A DNA stretch of 64,000 bases from Streptomyces iranensis (GCF_017874715.1 NZ_JAGGLR010000032.1:62001-126000); one strand, 5' to 3'. Numbered from the stretch's first letter, positions 52,788-62,302 are shown. The notes: generated by a model not told the origin, from the letters alone. Program-made: numbers and translations.

Positions 52788-55700
52788 CTCTGGTTTCCCT
52801 CAGCGGCCAGCAGTTCGGCGACGGTCGCCTCCGGTGCGGCCGCCGCCGCCGTGGCCAAAGAGATGAGCAGGCCGGCCAGGCGCCGGGCATCGGTGTCCTC
52901 GATGAACCTGCGGTCATGAACAATGTGCACACTCAGGCGCTCCGGGGTCTCCAGGAGCTCGACGATGACCGGAGCTGCCGGCTCGGTGGCCCCCACACTC
53001 AGCGGGGACATGCGCACCCGGTCCAGTACCGGGGTGAGCGAGGCATTGAGCAGATCCGCCGCGATGAAATTGACCATCGCATACGGAAGGGAGGGCGGTG
53101 CGCCCCACGCTCCGGGGTCCAGCCGGCGTATGACTTCCGCCAGCGCCAGGCGCTGGCGGGCCAGGACCTCCATCGTCCGCTGCGCGGCCTGCTCGATGTG
53201 ATGGGTGAAGGACGCCGCGCCGGCGATGTCCTGGTGGACCGGCAGACCGTGTGCGGCGTAGGCGACGAGCCGGTCCGAGCCTGCCGCTTCACGGTTGGCC
53301 ATGGGAATGATCGCCCCGATGCGCTCCTGACCGGTCATCCGGGACAGGCCCATGGCGACCAGCGCCAGCAGGGCATGGGCCAGAGAGGCACCGTGTTCAC
53401 CGGCCACAGCCGCCAGCCGGCCGGTGACCGTGGCCGGCAGATACACCGTCATCGATCCGGCCAGCGGCTCGTGCGCCGCCCTCTTAGCGGGCCGCGACAG
53501 GCCCCGCAGCAGGCAGTACGGTGCCTCACCGGTGAGATGCGCACGCCAGGCCGCCAGGGCTTCACCGGCCTGCGGTGAGGAGAGCCACGCCGCCTCTTCG
53601 AGGAGGAAGGCCCGGTAGGCCGGGTCCGGGCCCTCCCACGGCACTGCCGCGCCGGCGAGCCGCGCGGCATAGGCACGCCGCAGGTCATCGATGATGACGG
53701 CCATCGAGACCAGGTCGGTGACCACGTGATCGCACACCAGCAGCAGAACACCCCCCTCTTCCCCGCAGGCCCAGTGGGCCGCCCGCAGCAGCAGACCGCA
53801 GCCGAGATCGAAAGGTTCGTTGGCCACACGGAGGACCGCCGGTGACGGCATCTCCTGCCCCGGCGGTGCGCTCTCCCGGCGGATGCCCACCAGGGAAACC
53901 GGAGCGATCTCCTGGACCGCGGCGCCGGCGTCATCCTGCAAAAACCGTGCCCGCAGCGCCTCGTGACGGCCGACCACATCGGTCAGGGCCCGCTCCAGCA
54001 CCTCCAGGTCCAAGGGGCCCCGGACCGTGCACGCCAGGGAGACATTATGGGTGCCGGGGCCCAGCCCCTGCTCCCGCCGCCGCTGCTCCCTGGCCAGACG
54101 CAGATGCTGTTCCGGCGAGAGGGGCAGGAACAGCCCCGGCACCCCGGCCGCCACCGGCACCCCGGCCGCCACCGGCGCGTGGTCGATACGCTCGGCCAGA
54201 TCCTTGAGGACGGGAGCATCGATCAGGTCACGTACCGTGGCCGCCACCCCCATCTCCTCACGGATGCGGGCGACCAGCTGCATCGACAGCAGCGAATGCC
54301 CGCCCAGGGCGAAGAAGTCGTCCTCACGGCAGACCCGCCCGCCCTCCAGCACCATCTCCCACAGCCGGGCCAGTGCCCGCTCGGTTCTCGTCAGGGGAGC
54401 CGAACCCGGCCGGGTCCGGTCCGCGGCCGTGCCCGGGTCCGGCAACCGGCTGCGGTCGATCTTGTAGGTGGCGGTACGCGGCCACTGCGCGACCTGGACG
54501 ACGAACGAGGGCACCATGTACTTCGGAAGCCGGGCGGCGAGAAAGTCCAGCAGCCGCCGCGCGGAGATCTCACCCCCTCCGGCGGGCCGGACATAGGCGA
54601 CCAGCTGCACACCGGCCGCCCCGGGGACGGTGCGCGGCACCACCACGGCGCTCTCCACACCCTGGTGCTCCACAAGCTGGTTCTCCACCTCGCCGGGCTC
54701 GATGCGATGCCCCCTGATCTTGACCTGGTCGTCCGCCCTCCCCAACAGTTCAATCGTCCCGTCCACCCGCCGGCGGCCCAGATCGCCGGTCCGGTAGAAC
54801 CGCTGTCCGGGCGGATCACCCGGCAGCGTGCGGAAACGATCCGCCGTCAGTTCCCGCCGCCCGCGATAACCGACACCCACCCCCGCGCCGCCGATCCACA
54901 GCTCCCCGCTCTCCCCCTGCTCCACCCCGGCCAGATCCTCACCCAGCACACGCACCTGCGTATCGGGCAGCGGCCGCCCCACGGGAACCACCCCCGCCTC
55001 CTGCGGGCCGACCCGATACGCACTGGCATAGATGGTGGTCTCGGTCGGCCCGTAGGCATTCCACACTTCCCCGCACCGCTCGTACAGAGCCCTCGCCAGA
55101 GCCGGGTGCATCACCTCACCCGCACACAAAGCCAGCCGCAGCCGCCCCGCCCAGCCGTCCGCGAGCAGCATCCGCCAGGTCAGCGGAGTGGCCTGCAACA
55201 CCGTCGCCCGGCTGTGAACCAGCAGAGCATGCAGCGCATCCCCCGCCACCACCTGATCATTGTCCGCGATGACAACGCGTCCCTGCGTCAGCAGAGGAAG
55301 AAAAAGATCCAGCAGACTCGGATCGAAGGAAGGAGAGGTGACCGACAGCCAGACATCGTCGCCGCGCGGACCGACCACCGAGGCCATCACCAGCACACCC
55401 TTGGCAAACGCCTGATGGGCGATCTCCACACCCTTGGGACGCCCGGTGGAACCCGAGGTGTACATGATGTAGGCCAGATCGGCGGGACGCACAACGGGCA
55501 GAGCCCCCCGCGCGACCCCGCCGGCGGGGGCATCGAGGAGGACCACCGGGCCGGTACCGTCCACCTCGCCGCGTAACCGGCTCACCGTCACCGTCGCCCG
55601 CGCACCCGCATCCCCGTGCATATACACACGCCGCTGCGCCGGATAGTCAGGATCGACCGGCACAAACGCGGCACCGCTGCGCATCACCCCCAGCAGCGCG

Positions 55701-55945
55701 GCCGGCAGATACACACTGCGGTCCAGCACCACGGCAACCACATCGCCGACCCCGACACCGGCCGCGACGAGTTCGCCCGCGACCCCAGCGCTGCGGCGGT
55801 CGACTTCCCCCAGCGTCATACCGGTCCCGCCGCCCTCCACCACCATCCGGTCAGGATCCTTACGGACCGCCTCGGCGAAAAGCTCCACCATCGTCCGCCC
55901 GGTCCACGGATAGGCCTCCAAAGAAGCAGCGGCCCGCGCCATCAC
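52784..55945 (-). CDS. NRPS module: A-PCP-C
   Basis: A 1053-residue single module with unusual order. Adenylation 1-510 (YIMYTSGSTGRPKGVEIA, NAYGPTETT, YRTGDLGRR, KIRGHRIEPGEVE, TYKIDRSRLP), PCP 525-600 (FFALGGHSLLSMQL), linker with a PVAAGV duplication (about 603-614), and a C-terminal condensation domain 625-1053 whose active motif reads CDHVVTDLVS: the second His and Asp of HHxxxDG are kept, the first His is Asp and Gly is Leu. Selectivity residues I read are D-P-L-Q-L-A-A-I-Y, which match no code I know. The C-terminal C domain could pass the aminoacyl chain to an external amine. Start GTG 55945 overlaps the ligase stop. Confidence 0.92.
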   Translation of the reverse strand: MMARAAASLEAYPWTGRTMVELFAEAVRKDPDRMVVEGGGTGMTLGEVDRRSAGVAGELVAAGVGVGDVVAVVLDRSVYLPAALLGVMRSGAAFVPVDPDYPAQRRVYMHGDAGARATVTVSRLRGEVDGTGPVVLLDAPAGGVARGALPVVRPADLAYIMYTSGSTGRPKGVEIAHQAFAKGVLVMASVVGPRGDDVWLSVTSPSFDPSLLDLFLPLLTQGRVVIADNDQVVAGDALHALLVHSRATVLQATPLTWRMLLADGWAGRLRLALCAGEVMHPALARALYERCGEVWNAYGPTETTIYASAYRVGPQEAGVVPVGRPLPDTQVRVLGEDLAGVEQGESGELWIGGAGVGVGYRGRRELTADRFRTLPGDPPGQRFYRTGDLGRRRVDGTIELLGRADDQVKIRGHRIEPGEVENQLVEHQGVESAVVVPRTVPGAAGVQLVAYVRPAGGGEISARRLLDFLAARLPKYMVPSFVVQVAQWPRTATYKIDRSRLPDPGTAADRTRPGSAPLTRTERALARLWEMVLEGGRVCREDDFFALGGHSLLSMQLVARIREEMGVAATVRDLIDAPVLKDLAERIDHAPVAAGVPVAAGVPGLFLPLSPEQHLRLAREQRRREQGLGPGTHNVSLACTVRGPLDLEVLERALTDVVGRHEALRARFLQDDAGAAVQEIAPVSLVGIRRESAPPGQEMPSPAVLRVANEPFDLGCGLLLRAAHWACGEEGGVLLLVCDHVVTDLVSMAVIIDDLRRAYAARLAGAAVPWEGPDPAYRAFLLEEAAWLSSPQAGEALAAWRAHLTGEAPYCLLRGLSRPAKRAAHEPLAGSMTVYLPATVTGRLAAVAGEHGASLAHALLALVAMGLSRMTGQERIGAIIPMANREAAGSDRLVAYAAHGLPVHQDIAGAASFTHHIEQAAQRTMEVLARQRLALAEVIRRLDPGAWGAPPSLPYAMVNFIAADLLNASLTPVLDRVRMSPLSVGATEPAAPVIVELLETPERLSVHIVHDRRFIEDTDARRLAGLLISLATAAAAAPEATVAELLAAEGNQR

Positions 55946-57204
55946 TCCACCTCGATCCCTATCTGGCCAACCGCCGCATCAGCCCTCAACAGAGCCTCAC
56001 CGCCGTTTTGACCGCACGCCACGACACTGCCCAACAGATCGACACTGTTCTGCGGGATCCGCACCTCATCCCCCGGCGCCACATGCAAGTCCACCTCCAC
56101 CACCCCCGGGACACGCCGCACCAGATCCCCGCCATGCACCGCGCGCACCGCCCCGCTCCGCGGCGCCGAGACAAACCGCGCCGCCGCAGCACCCAGCGCG
56201 CGCAACGTGAAATCCGGCTCCTTGCCGGTATGCATCCGCACCTGCTCACGCTGCACATCCAGCCCCGTACTCTCCCGTATCAGCCGGGTGATCTGCCCCC
56301 CCGGCATCCGGGCATTGATCTCGATCAGCCTAGGACCGGAAGCGGTCATCCTGACCTCGGTATGAGCACACCCGAAATCGTGCCCGACCGCATCCAGAGC
56401 AGCGAACGCCGTACCGACCAACTCCTTTTGCACACTGCCCGGAAGAAGCGAAGGAAAGAGCTCACCGGCCTCGACAAAGTAGGGATGCCCACCGAGCCTC
56501 TTGTCCGTCACCCCCAGCAGCGTGCGCTCACCACGGAAAGTGAAACACTCCACACTCGCCTCGAACCCGATGAGGTACTCCTCCACCAGCACCCCGGGAA
56601 CACGCCGCCCGCCGAAATAATCGGTCGGACGCGAGGCAATCCAGCGGTACTGCGCGGCCACCTCCCCCCGGGTACGGCACAGCCTGACATCCAGACTCCC
56701 GCCATCCGTCATCGGCTTGACCACACACGGCAGCCCGACACGCCCCGCCGCCGTCACCGCCTCCCGCTCCGAACGGGCCCAGCCCCACGCGGGCACACCC
56801 ACACCACCCGCCTCGGCCACCCGCCTCATCTCCAGCTTGTTACGGCACACACCGGCCGCGACCGGATCCAGACCCGGCAGACCCAGCACACGCGCAACCT
56901 CCGCCACAACCGGCACATAATGATCAAGCGTGGTATAGACACCACACAGCTCACCACGCCGGTAGACCCGGTCCAAAGCCGCAACCACCGCGGCACTGTC
57001 ACGCACATCCGCCTCGATCACATCGTCCACACACCCCCCGAACGCCTCACCGGCCTCACGGCCGGGCGTGTAACGGGAGACATCACGAGTCACGAACGCA
57101 ACATGCAGCCCCTGCGCACGCGCCGCATGCAGCGGAGTACGCCCCAAAGCACCCATGAAACTCTCGACAACCACGAACACACATCGCTCGTTACTGTGCG
57201 GCAC
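55942..57204 (-). CDS. ATP-grasp amino acid ligase
   Basis: A 420-residue ATP-grasp enzyme of the BacD/PGM1-like L-amino acid ligase group. Seen: the N-terminal Rossmann-like start (CVFVVVESFMGALGRTPLHA), the ATP-binding pieces GLPCVVKPMTDGGSLDV and VLVEEYLIGFEASVECFTF, and the Mg-binding catalytic end HTEVRMTASGPRLIEINARMPGG. The family joins a carboxylate, activated as acyl-phosphate, to an amine; one group makes dipeptides. Downstream it overlaps the NRPS start (GTGA), so it may make a dipeptide for or around the NRPS step. GTG start 57204. Confidence 0.9.
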   Translation of the reverse strand: MPHSNERCVFVVVESFMGALGRTPLHAARAQGLHVAFVTRDVSRYTPGREAGEAFGGCVDDVIEADVRDSAAVVAALDRVYRRGELCGVYTTLDHYVPVVAEVARVLGLPGLDPVAAGVCRNKLEMRRVAEAGGVGVPAWGWARSEREAVTAAGRVGLPCVVKPMTDGGSLDVRLCRTRGEVAAQYRWIASRPTDYFGGRRVPGVLVEEYLIGFEASVECFTFRGERTLLGVTDKRLGGHPYFVEAGELFPSLLPGSVQKELVGTAFAALDAVGHDFGCAHTEVRMTASGPRLIEINARMPGGQITRLIRESTGLDVQREQVRMHTGKEPDFTLRALGAAAARFVSAPRSGAVRAVHGGDLVRRVPGVVEVDLHVAPGDEVRIPQNSVDLLGSVVACGQNGGEALLRADAAVGQIGIEVE

Positions 57205-57247
57205 ACCGGCCCCTTCGGTGTAATGAATAATTCAAGGCAACCCGCCC

Positions 57248-58453
57248 TCACAGGCGCAGCACATAGCAGAACTGATCAGTGGCCACACACCCGCGTGAAC
57301 GCTTGGTCTCCTCACTGCCATGTCCGTAGTAGACAGTGGTCACACCCGCCGCGGCAGCCTCTTCCACCAACCGGTAATACAGCAACTCGAAATACAGCGG
57401 CAACCGCTTGTTCTGCTGGTAGGCGTAGTCGAAACCGCTCTGCCGCGCATACCAGTGACCACGGTGCCGCAGAATCAACGCGAACCCCCGGACCAGCCCG
57501 CCGGCACGGGCGACGAGCACAAACGCATCCTCACCGAACCGGTCCCGGATCCCGGCATAGGTGGGCAACGACTGATCCTCCCGCCACCCGATACCGTACT
57601 TGCGCATCAACTCCGCCTCCAGCGAAGCGAAACGAACCAGATCAGCCCCGCCGAAAGGCTCCACCGAAACCCGGCACCCCTGCTCACGCACCCTGCGACG
57701 CTCAGCAGCAATGGACACACGCCGCTTACGCGCAAACCCCGCCAGATACCCGGAGAACCCATCCGCCGGCACACGCAGCGAGCTGTAACGCCCCGAAGTG
57801 TAAAACCGGTAGCCACGACCGGCCAGAACACGCCTCAGCCCGCGATCCGTCTCATCCACATGCAGAAAAGCAACACTGACCGCACCGGCCGTCCGGGCCA
57901 GACTCTCCGCAGCAGCCACAAGCCTGTCAACATCACCGGCCGACGCCTGCTCCCCCCACAACACACGCGTATTACCCAGATGACGCCCACCCGCCAGAAG
58001 CGACGGCATCAAAGCCGCAGTCGGCTCCCCGGACAGACCACCGAGGAAATCAGCCGCATACGGCAACCCCGCCGCAACACTCTTCTCCAGAACATAATCG
58101 GGACGACCCAACGGCCACGGCGCCTCCACCCCCGCCAGAGCAGTAGCCAGCCCCGCAACAGGCCGCCCCCCACGCTCAACCCACAGATAAGCCATAGGAA
58201 CCCCGGCCGTACTCTCCACCACATCCAGCCAACGAGTCGTCAGAAACAGATCCGACACACCCGTCAGCGCATCCCACCCCCGCCGCGGAAGAGCCGCAGC
58301 ACGCCCCACCGCACGCACACCACCGGGAAGACACACCGCACTCAGATCCACGGCCGCACACCCGCGCCAGAACCGCCCGCCCCCGGGAAGAGACAACACA
58401 AACAAGCCCGAACAGACACGTCCGCTAACAAACCTACCCCCCGTACTGCTCAC
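57248..58453 (-). CDS. FemAB-like / GNAT-fold aminoacyl or acyl transferase
   Basis: A 401-residue protein whose core (about 130-400) matches FemAB-like, GNAT-fold 'peptidoglycan bridge' proteins: GEPTAALMPSLLAGGRHLGN, FARKRRVSIAAERRRVREQG, LMRKYGIGWREDQSLPTY, ALILRHRGHWYARQSGFDYA, LYFELLYYRLVEEAAAAGVT. Such proteins transfer an amino acid from aminoacyl-tRNA or an acyl-CoA to an amine, including peptide tailoring in antibiotic clusters. The first 34 residues are weakly conserved, so a GTG at 58351 could be the true start. It lies 43 bp upstream of the ATP-grasp ligase gene. GC skew and codon use differ from genes before 50 kb. Confidence 0.8.
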   Translation of the reverse strand: MSSTGGRFVSGRVCSGLFVLSLPGGGRFWRGCAAVDLSAVCLPGGVRAVGRAAALPRRGWDALTGVSDLFLTTRWLDVVESTAGVPMAYLWVERGGRPVAGLATALAGVEAPWPLGRPDYVLEKSVAAGLPYAADFLGGLSGEPTAALMPSLLAGGRHLGNTRVLWGEQASAGDVDRLVAAAESLARTAGAVSVAFLHVDETDRGLRRVLAGRGYRFYTSGRYSSLRVPADGFSGYLAGFARKRRVSIAAERRRVREQGCRVSVEPFGGADLVRFASLEAELMRKYGIGWREDQSLPTYAGIRDRFGEDAFVLVARAGGLVRGFALILRHRGHWYARQSGFDYAYQQNKRLPLYFELLYYRLVEEAAAAGVTTVYYGHGSEETKRSRGCVATDQFCYVLRL

Positions 58454-58559
58454 ACCCAGCTGCCACGCAGCCCCTTGACCACATAGATCAAGCCGCGCGT
58501 CAACCTACACCAGACACATCACTCCCCAACACAACATTCGAACAATTCAATGAAACCAC

Positions 58560-58790
58560 CCCACACCCCCACACCCCCAGACCCGCAGACCCCCAGACAT
58601 ACGGCCCTCCAGGCCCCCGGACCCCAGGCACGGCCTCCGGGCCCGCGGACCCCGGGCCGACCCCCGACATACGGACCCCGGCCCCGCGGCCCCCGGGCCG
58701 AACCCCGACATCCGGTCCCCAGGCACGGTCCCCGGGCCCGCGGTCCCCGGGCCCGCGGTCCCCGGGCACGGTCTTCGGGCCCGCGGTCCC
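58560..58790. repeat. GC-rich imperfect repeat block 1
   Basis: Many repeats of phrases like CGGTCCCCGGGCCCG and CCGGGCACGGTCTTCGGGCC in a 230-bp gene-free stretch. The part at 58750-58790 shares about 36 bases with 60708-60745. The string is unlikely to be coding in any frame. Confidence 0.7.
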
Positions 58791-58842
58791 CCGATGGCGA
58801 TATGTGGATTCGGCTCTGTCCGCAGGTCCGTGAATCCCCAGG

Positions 58843-58946
58843 TCAGCGGCGGGAACGCGGGAGCTTGGTGGCCAGCACGTAACGGACGCGGAAGCCGTGC
58901 ATCGCCGCCTCGGTGCCCAAAGCGATCAGCAGGCGGGACTTGCCGC
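58843..58946 (-). pseudogene. IstB (IS21-type ATPase) remnant
   Basis: Reading the minus strand from 58946: GKSRLLIALGTEAAMHGFRV then RYVLATKL, and a stop at 58843. This is the Walker A surroundings of IstB, the ATPase of IS21-family insertion sequences, with the preceding GxxGxG part and everything after it missing. It marks a former mobile element. Confidence 0.65.
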
Positions 58947-58954
58947 CGGTGCCG

Positions 58955-59506
58955 CTACGGGCGCCGACCGGTGATGGCCACGATCCGGTCGAGGAGCGAA
59001 GCCTCGGTGGGGACCTCGACGGCCGGGCCCCACAAGCCCTCGACGGGAGCGTTCGGGACGAATGCGGCTACGTGGGCGTAGCAGGCTCGCAGCGTGTCGT
59101 CGGGGAGGTCGAAGGGCTGGTCGGTGGCCCTGGCGATGTCCCAGCCGTGCACCACTATCTCGGTGAGCGCGATCCTCCCCCATGTGTCATTCGGCAGATC
59201 GACGCCCGCGGCGTCGGTCCTGCCCTGCCAGGCCGCCGGGTCGTGCCAGGCGTCGCCGAGTGCACGCACGTTCTCGACGATGCTTACCCGCCAGTCGTCG
59301 CCAAGGTTCGCCGCAGACGGCTCAGCGGCGGCTGTGTCAGCGTCCTTGCGAGCTATGCCGATGAATCCCTGAGAAGCCCCGTCAACGTGGAGGATGAGGT
59401 CATGGACGGTGTATTCGGTACAGCGCGTAGGACTGGTGAGTTGCTCATTGCTCACACCTGCCAACACGTCGATCATCTGGCGGCAGACTGGCTTCAGGTC
59501 GATCAC
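58955..59506 (-). CDS. TIGR03086-family metal-binding (mycothiol-type) protein
   Basis: A 183-residue DinB/MDMPI-like helical-bundle protein. The metal ligands are in LILHVDGASQGF and EIVVHGWDIARATDQP, with TRCTEYTVHDL near the start. Family members bind zinc and some use mycothiol as maleylpyruvate isomerases. GTG 59506 with GAGGAG nine bases upstream. It and the gene at 59943 have ordinary regional codon use, unlike the flanking cluster genes, and lie between the two GC-rich repeat blocks. Confidence 0.85.
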   Translation of the reverse strand: MIDLKPVCRQMIDVLAGVSNEQLTSPTRCTEYTVHDLILHVDGASQGFIGIARKDADTAAAEPSAANLGDDWRVSIVENVRALGDAWHDPAAWQGRTDAAGVDLPNDTWGRIALTEIVVHGWDIARATDQPFDLPDDTLRACYAHVAAFVPNAPVEGLWGPAVEVPTEASLLDRIVAITGRRP

Positions 59507-59942
59507 GGGTTTTTTCTCCTCGGTCGCGCGATGCGGTCACATAGGCAGACGACCCGTGGAACAAGAACTCATCGGTCTGCTTCTCCACCGGGGACCTCGG
59601 CCCGCCCCTGGTGCATGAACCCGGTAGCGAGCGCGAGAGCCCGGTGGGCCTCCGCAGTCGTGGTGGAGGGCGGGTTGCGGTCCCCATGCGTGGGCCTGGG
59701 ATGGCCCGGCGAAGCTCGTCGAAGGCTCACCGGGAATCTCCACACGTCAACGCGTGACCTCCGCACAGCGTGATCTGCGTTTCAGCAGGTCAACGGATTC
59801 CGTCGGTTCCTCAGCCATGGCCTTCACGAAACTGCGGACAGAGCCGTGGATTTCCCCACTTGCCGCTCAGGGATGAAACAGACCTGCTCTGGTGATCTCC
59901 CCATCCAATGAGGGGCAGATGGATTAACGGACTGAGCCAGCG
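59507..59942. other. gene-free stretch between two inserted genes
   Basis: Several short frames occur; one at 59569-59766 (minus, ending MHQGRAEVPGGEADR) is weakly protein-like but no family is recognised. No repeats or RNA structure seen. Confidence 0.35.
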
Positions 59943-60431
59943 TCACCACGTCAAGGTCAGCGAACCTCCGACCGGCAGCGTGTGCCAGTGGTGGGCGTAA
60001 TCGTCGAACCGGGACACGATCCGGCCGACCACCGGGGGGATCTCCCCCGCCGTGACATATGCAGGAAGCTCCCGCGCGTGGCCGTGCCGTACCTCCCACA
60101 CGGGTACAGCGATGCCCGCCAGCTCCTCCGACATGGCCATGTCGGCCTTCGCCTGGAGGGACGGCCTGCTTCGCTTCGACTTGCGGCGCCGAGCGGCCTT
60201 GGCGCGCTCCACGCGGCCGGCGGGCCAGAACATACCGTTGTCGCCAGCGGCCAGCCGTCCATAGACCCCGAGCTTGATGCCCGCCTCCGCCTCGACGAGG
60301 AAGTGCACCAGGTCGTGCGGAAGATAGCCATGCCCGCCGGGCCCGTTGCGCGGGGCCAGCACGGCACCGGTCTCGCGATGCACGGCGATGCCGTAACTCC
60401 TACCGGGACCTTTAGTGAAAACGACGCGCAT
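59943..60431 (-). CDS. hypothetical protein
   Basis: A 162-residue protein: RVVFTKGPGRSYGIAVHRET, GGHGYLPHDLVHFLVEAEAG, KLGVYGRLAAGDNGMFWPAG, and a C-terminal DDYAHHWHTLPVGGSLTLTW. Similar proteins occur across Streptomyces but the function is unknown. A positively charged helix (KAARRRKSKRSRPS) suggests nucleic acid contact. Start ATG 60431; longer frames upstream are not conserved in character. Confidence 0.7.
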   Translation of the reverse strand: MRVVFTKGPGRSYGIAVHRETGAVLAPRNGPGGHGYLPHDLVHFLVEAEAGIKLGVYGRLAAGDNGMFWPAGRVERAKAARRRKSKRSRPSLQAKADMAMSEELAGIAVPVWEVRHGHARELPAYVTAGEIPPVVGRIVSRFDDYAHHWHTLPVGGSLTLTW

Positions 60432-60684
60432 GCCAGGCACGGTAGATGACGGTCGCGGCCGCACACACCTGGTATTCCGGCGCGCGCAGCCGGCACGGCA
60501 CTCAGATTGCGGCAGTCGCGGCGCCTCAGGAAAGGCCCACCGCCACCGCGCGGCCGTCCAAGTCGGGGCTGGCGGGGCAGCGGGACCCGTCCTTCTCGTC
60601 GTCGTGCAGAACAAGCGAGCTGCGTCAGCGCCAACGATGTGAGGCGAGGAGCGTCCCTGGCCACTTTCAGGAATCGCCATCACC

Positions 60685-60775
60685 CCGGGCCGAACCCGGA
60701 CATGCGGTCCCCGGGCACGGTCTTCGGGCCCGCGGACCCCGGGCTGATCCCGGGGCCGCGGTCCCCGGGCTGCGA
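60685..60775. repeat. GC-rich imperfect repeat block 2
   Basis: Resembles the block at 58560-58790; shares CGGTCCCCGGGCACGGTCTT and GGGCCCGCGG phrases. The two blocks bracket the IstB remnant, the TIGR03086 gene and the hypothetical gene. Confidence 0.65.
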
Positions 60776-60830
60776 GGGCGGGGCGGTGTGCTGGCCGCAC
60801 GCGCGGGCATGAGACCGCCGCCCGCCGCAG

Positions 60831-60878
60831 CGGGAGCACGGGAGCACGGGAGCACGGGAGCACGGGAGCACGGGAGCA
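60831..60878. repeat. 8-bp tandem repeat, six copies
   Basis: CGGGAGCA repeated six times without change, then TA. It lies 50 bp beyond the end of the MHS transporter gene in intergenic DNA. Being perfect and short, it should vary between strains. Confidence 0.9.
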
Positions 60879-60931
60879 TACCCGGCGGACGGCGTGCACG
60901 CGGTCCCGGAGACGGCCAGCCCCCCGGGGGC

Positions 60932-62302
60932 TCACACTCTGGCCTGCTCCAGCGGTTCGAGCGTCCGGGCACCCGTCTCCGGGGCCAGGCAGGCCGCTGT
61001 CACCGTCAGTACCGACAACGCCCCGAAATAGGCGACGATCAGCCACGGCCGGCCGGAGCCGGCCATCAGCAGGAACGCCGCCACAAGCGGCAGGATCCCA
61101 CCACCGAGCACCGCACCGATCTGATAGCTCATCCCCACACCACTACCCCGCACCACAGTGGGAAACAGCTCACTGAGCCAGGCCGGCTGAGGCGCGGACA
61201 TCGCGTCATGGAAGACGTTGAGCCCGCAGACCACACCCACCCCGATCAGCACCGGCGACCGTGTATCGACCAGAAGGAAGAAAGGCACAAGGAACAACGC
61301 ACTGCCGACAGCACCGAACAGATACGAGCGGCGGCGCCCCGTCCGGTCCGAGACCACACCCCACAAAGGAGCACTGAAAAGACTCAACGCCGAACTGACC
61401 GCCACCGAAGCCGACCCGACCGACGACGTCTTCCCCAGCACCACACCGACGTAATACACCGAGAAGACGGTATAGAAATACGACGCGGTGGTCTGCGAGA
61501 TCCGCAGACCGATACCGAGCACAAGCTGCCTGCGGTGATTGCACAGGAGATCGGCCAGAACACGCGGCCTGCCCCGCGTCACCCGATGAGTGCGCTCAAA
61601 AACCTCCGGCTCCGGAACCTTTGCCCGGATGACCAGCCCGACCACGATCAGCACCGGACTGACCAGAAACGGAATACGCCAGGCACCGCCCATGATCTGT
61701 GCCGTGCTGACGAAGTGCTGCAGCAGGAAAAATGCACCCGAAGCCAACAGCAGCCCCAGCCCCGCCCCAGAAGTCGCCAGACTGCCCCACATACCGCGCT
61801 GCCGCGCCCCGGAATGCTCCACCATGAACACCGCAGCCCCGCCCTGCTCACCCCCCGCCGCCAGACCCTGCACCAGACGCAGGAACACCAACGCCGCCGG
61901 CGCCGCCACACCCACCTGGCGGTAAGTCGGCAGCACCCCCACCAAAGTAGTGACCACACCCATGACAACCAAAGACAAGATAAGCACACGCCGCCGGCCG
62001 TGCCGGTCCGCTATCTGCCCGGCGAACACCGCCCCCAGCGGACGGGCCACAAAACCGACCGCATACGTGGCAAAAGCAGCCAGCTGACCCACCGCCGGAT
62101 CAAGAGCCGTGAAGAAAACCTTGTTGAACACCAGCGCAGTGGCTATGCCATACAGATAGAAGTCATACCACTCGAACACCGCCCCCACCATGCTGGCAAC
62201 AGCCGCACGCCGCGCATAGACACCACCGACGGACCCCCCCGACACCCCCGCCGGCGGCCCCGCCGACGCCATCCCCCGCCCAAACGCCCCCCGCCGCCTC
62301 AC
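60932..62302 (-). CDS. MHS-family (metabolite:H+ symporter) MFS protein
   Basis: A 456-residue MFS transporter of the shikimate/proline-betaine-like MHS family: FEWYDFYLYGIATALVFNKV, GFVARPLGAVFAGQIADRHG with RRRVLILSLVVMG, RLVQGLAAGGEQGGAAVFMVEH, RRSYLFGAVGSALF. These usually import organic acids with protons. GTG 62302 overlaps the O-methyltransferase stop (GTGA), so it is in the same operon. It could import a precursor or act as exporter. Confidence 0.9.
   Translation of the reverse strand: MRRRGAFGRGMASAGPPAGVSGGSVGGVYARRAAVASMVGAVFEWYDFYLYGIATALVFNKVFFTALDPAVGQLAAFATYAVGFVARPLGAVFAGQIADRHGRRRVLILSLVVMGVVTTLVGVLPTYRQVGVAAPAALVFLRLVQGLAAGGEQGGAAVFMVEHSGARQRGMWGSLATSGAGLGLLLASGAFFLLQHFVSTAQIMGGAWRIPFLVSPVLIVVGLVIRAKVPEPEVFERTHRVTRGRPRVLADLLCNHRRQLVLGIGLRISQTTASYFYTVFSVYYVGVVLGKTSSVGSASVAVSSALSLFSAPLWGVVSDRTGRRRSYLFGAVGSALFLVPFFLLVDTRSPVLIGVGVVCGLNVFHDAMSAPQPAWLSELFPTVVRGSGVGMSYQIGAVLGGGILPLVAAFLLMAGSGRPWLIVAYFGALSVLTVTAACLAPETGARTLEPLEQARV

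Noticed and set aside
58500..58800. CRISPR-like repeats at 58.6 kb
   Set aside because: The repeats are irregular, lack unique spacers of constant length, and no cas genes are present.
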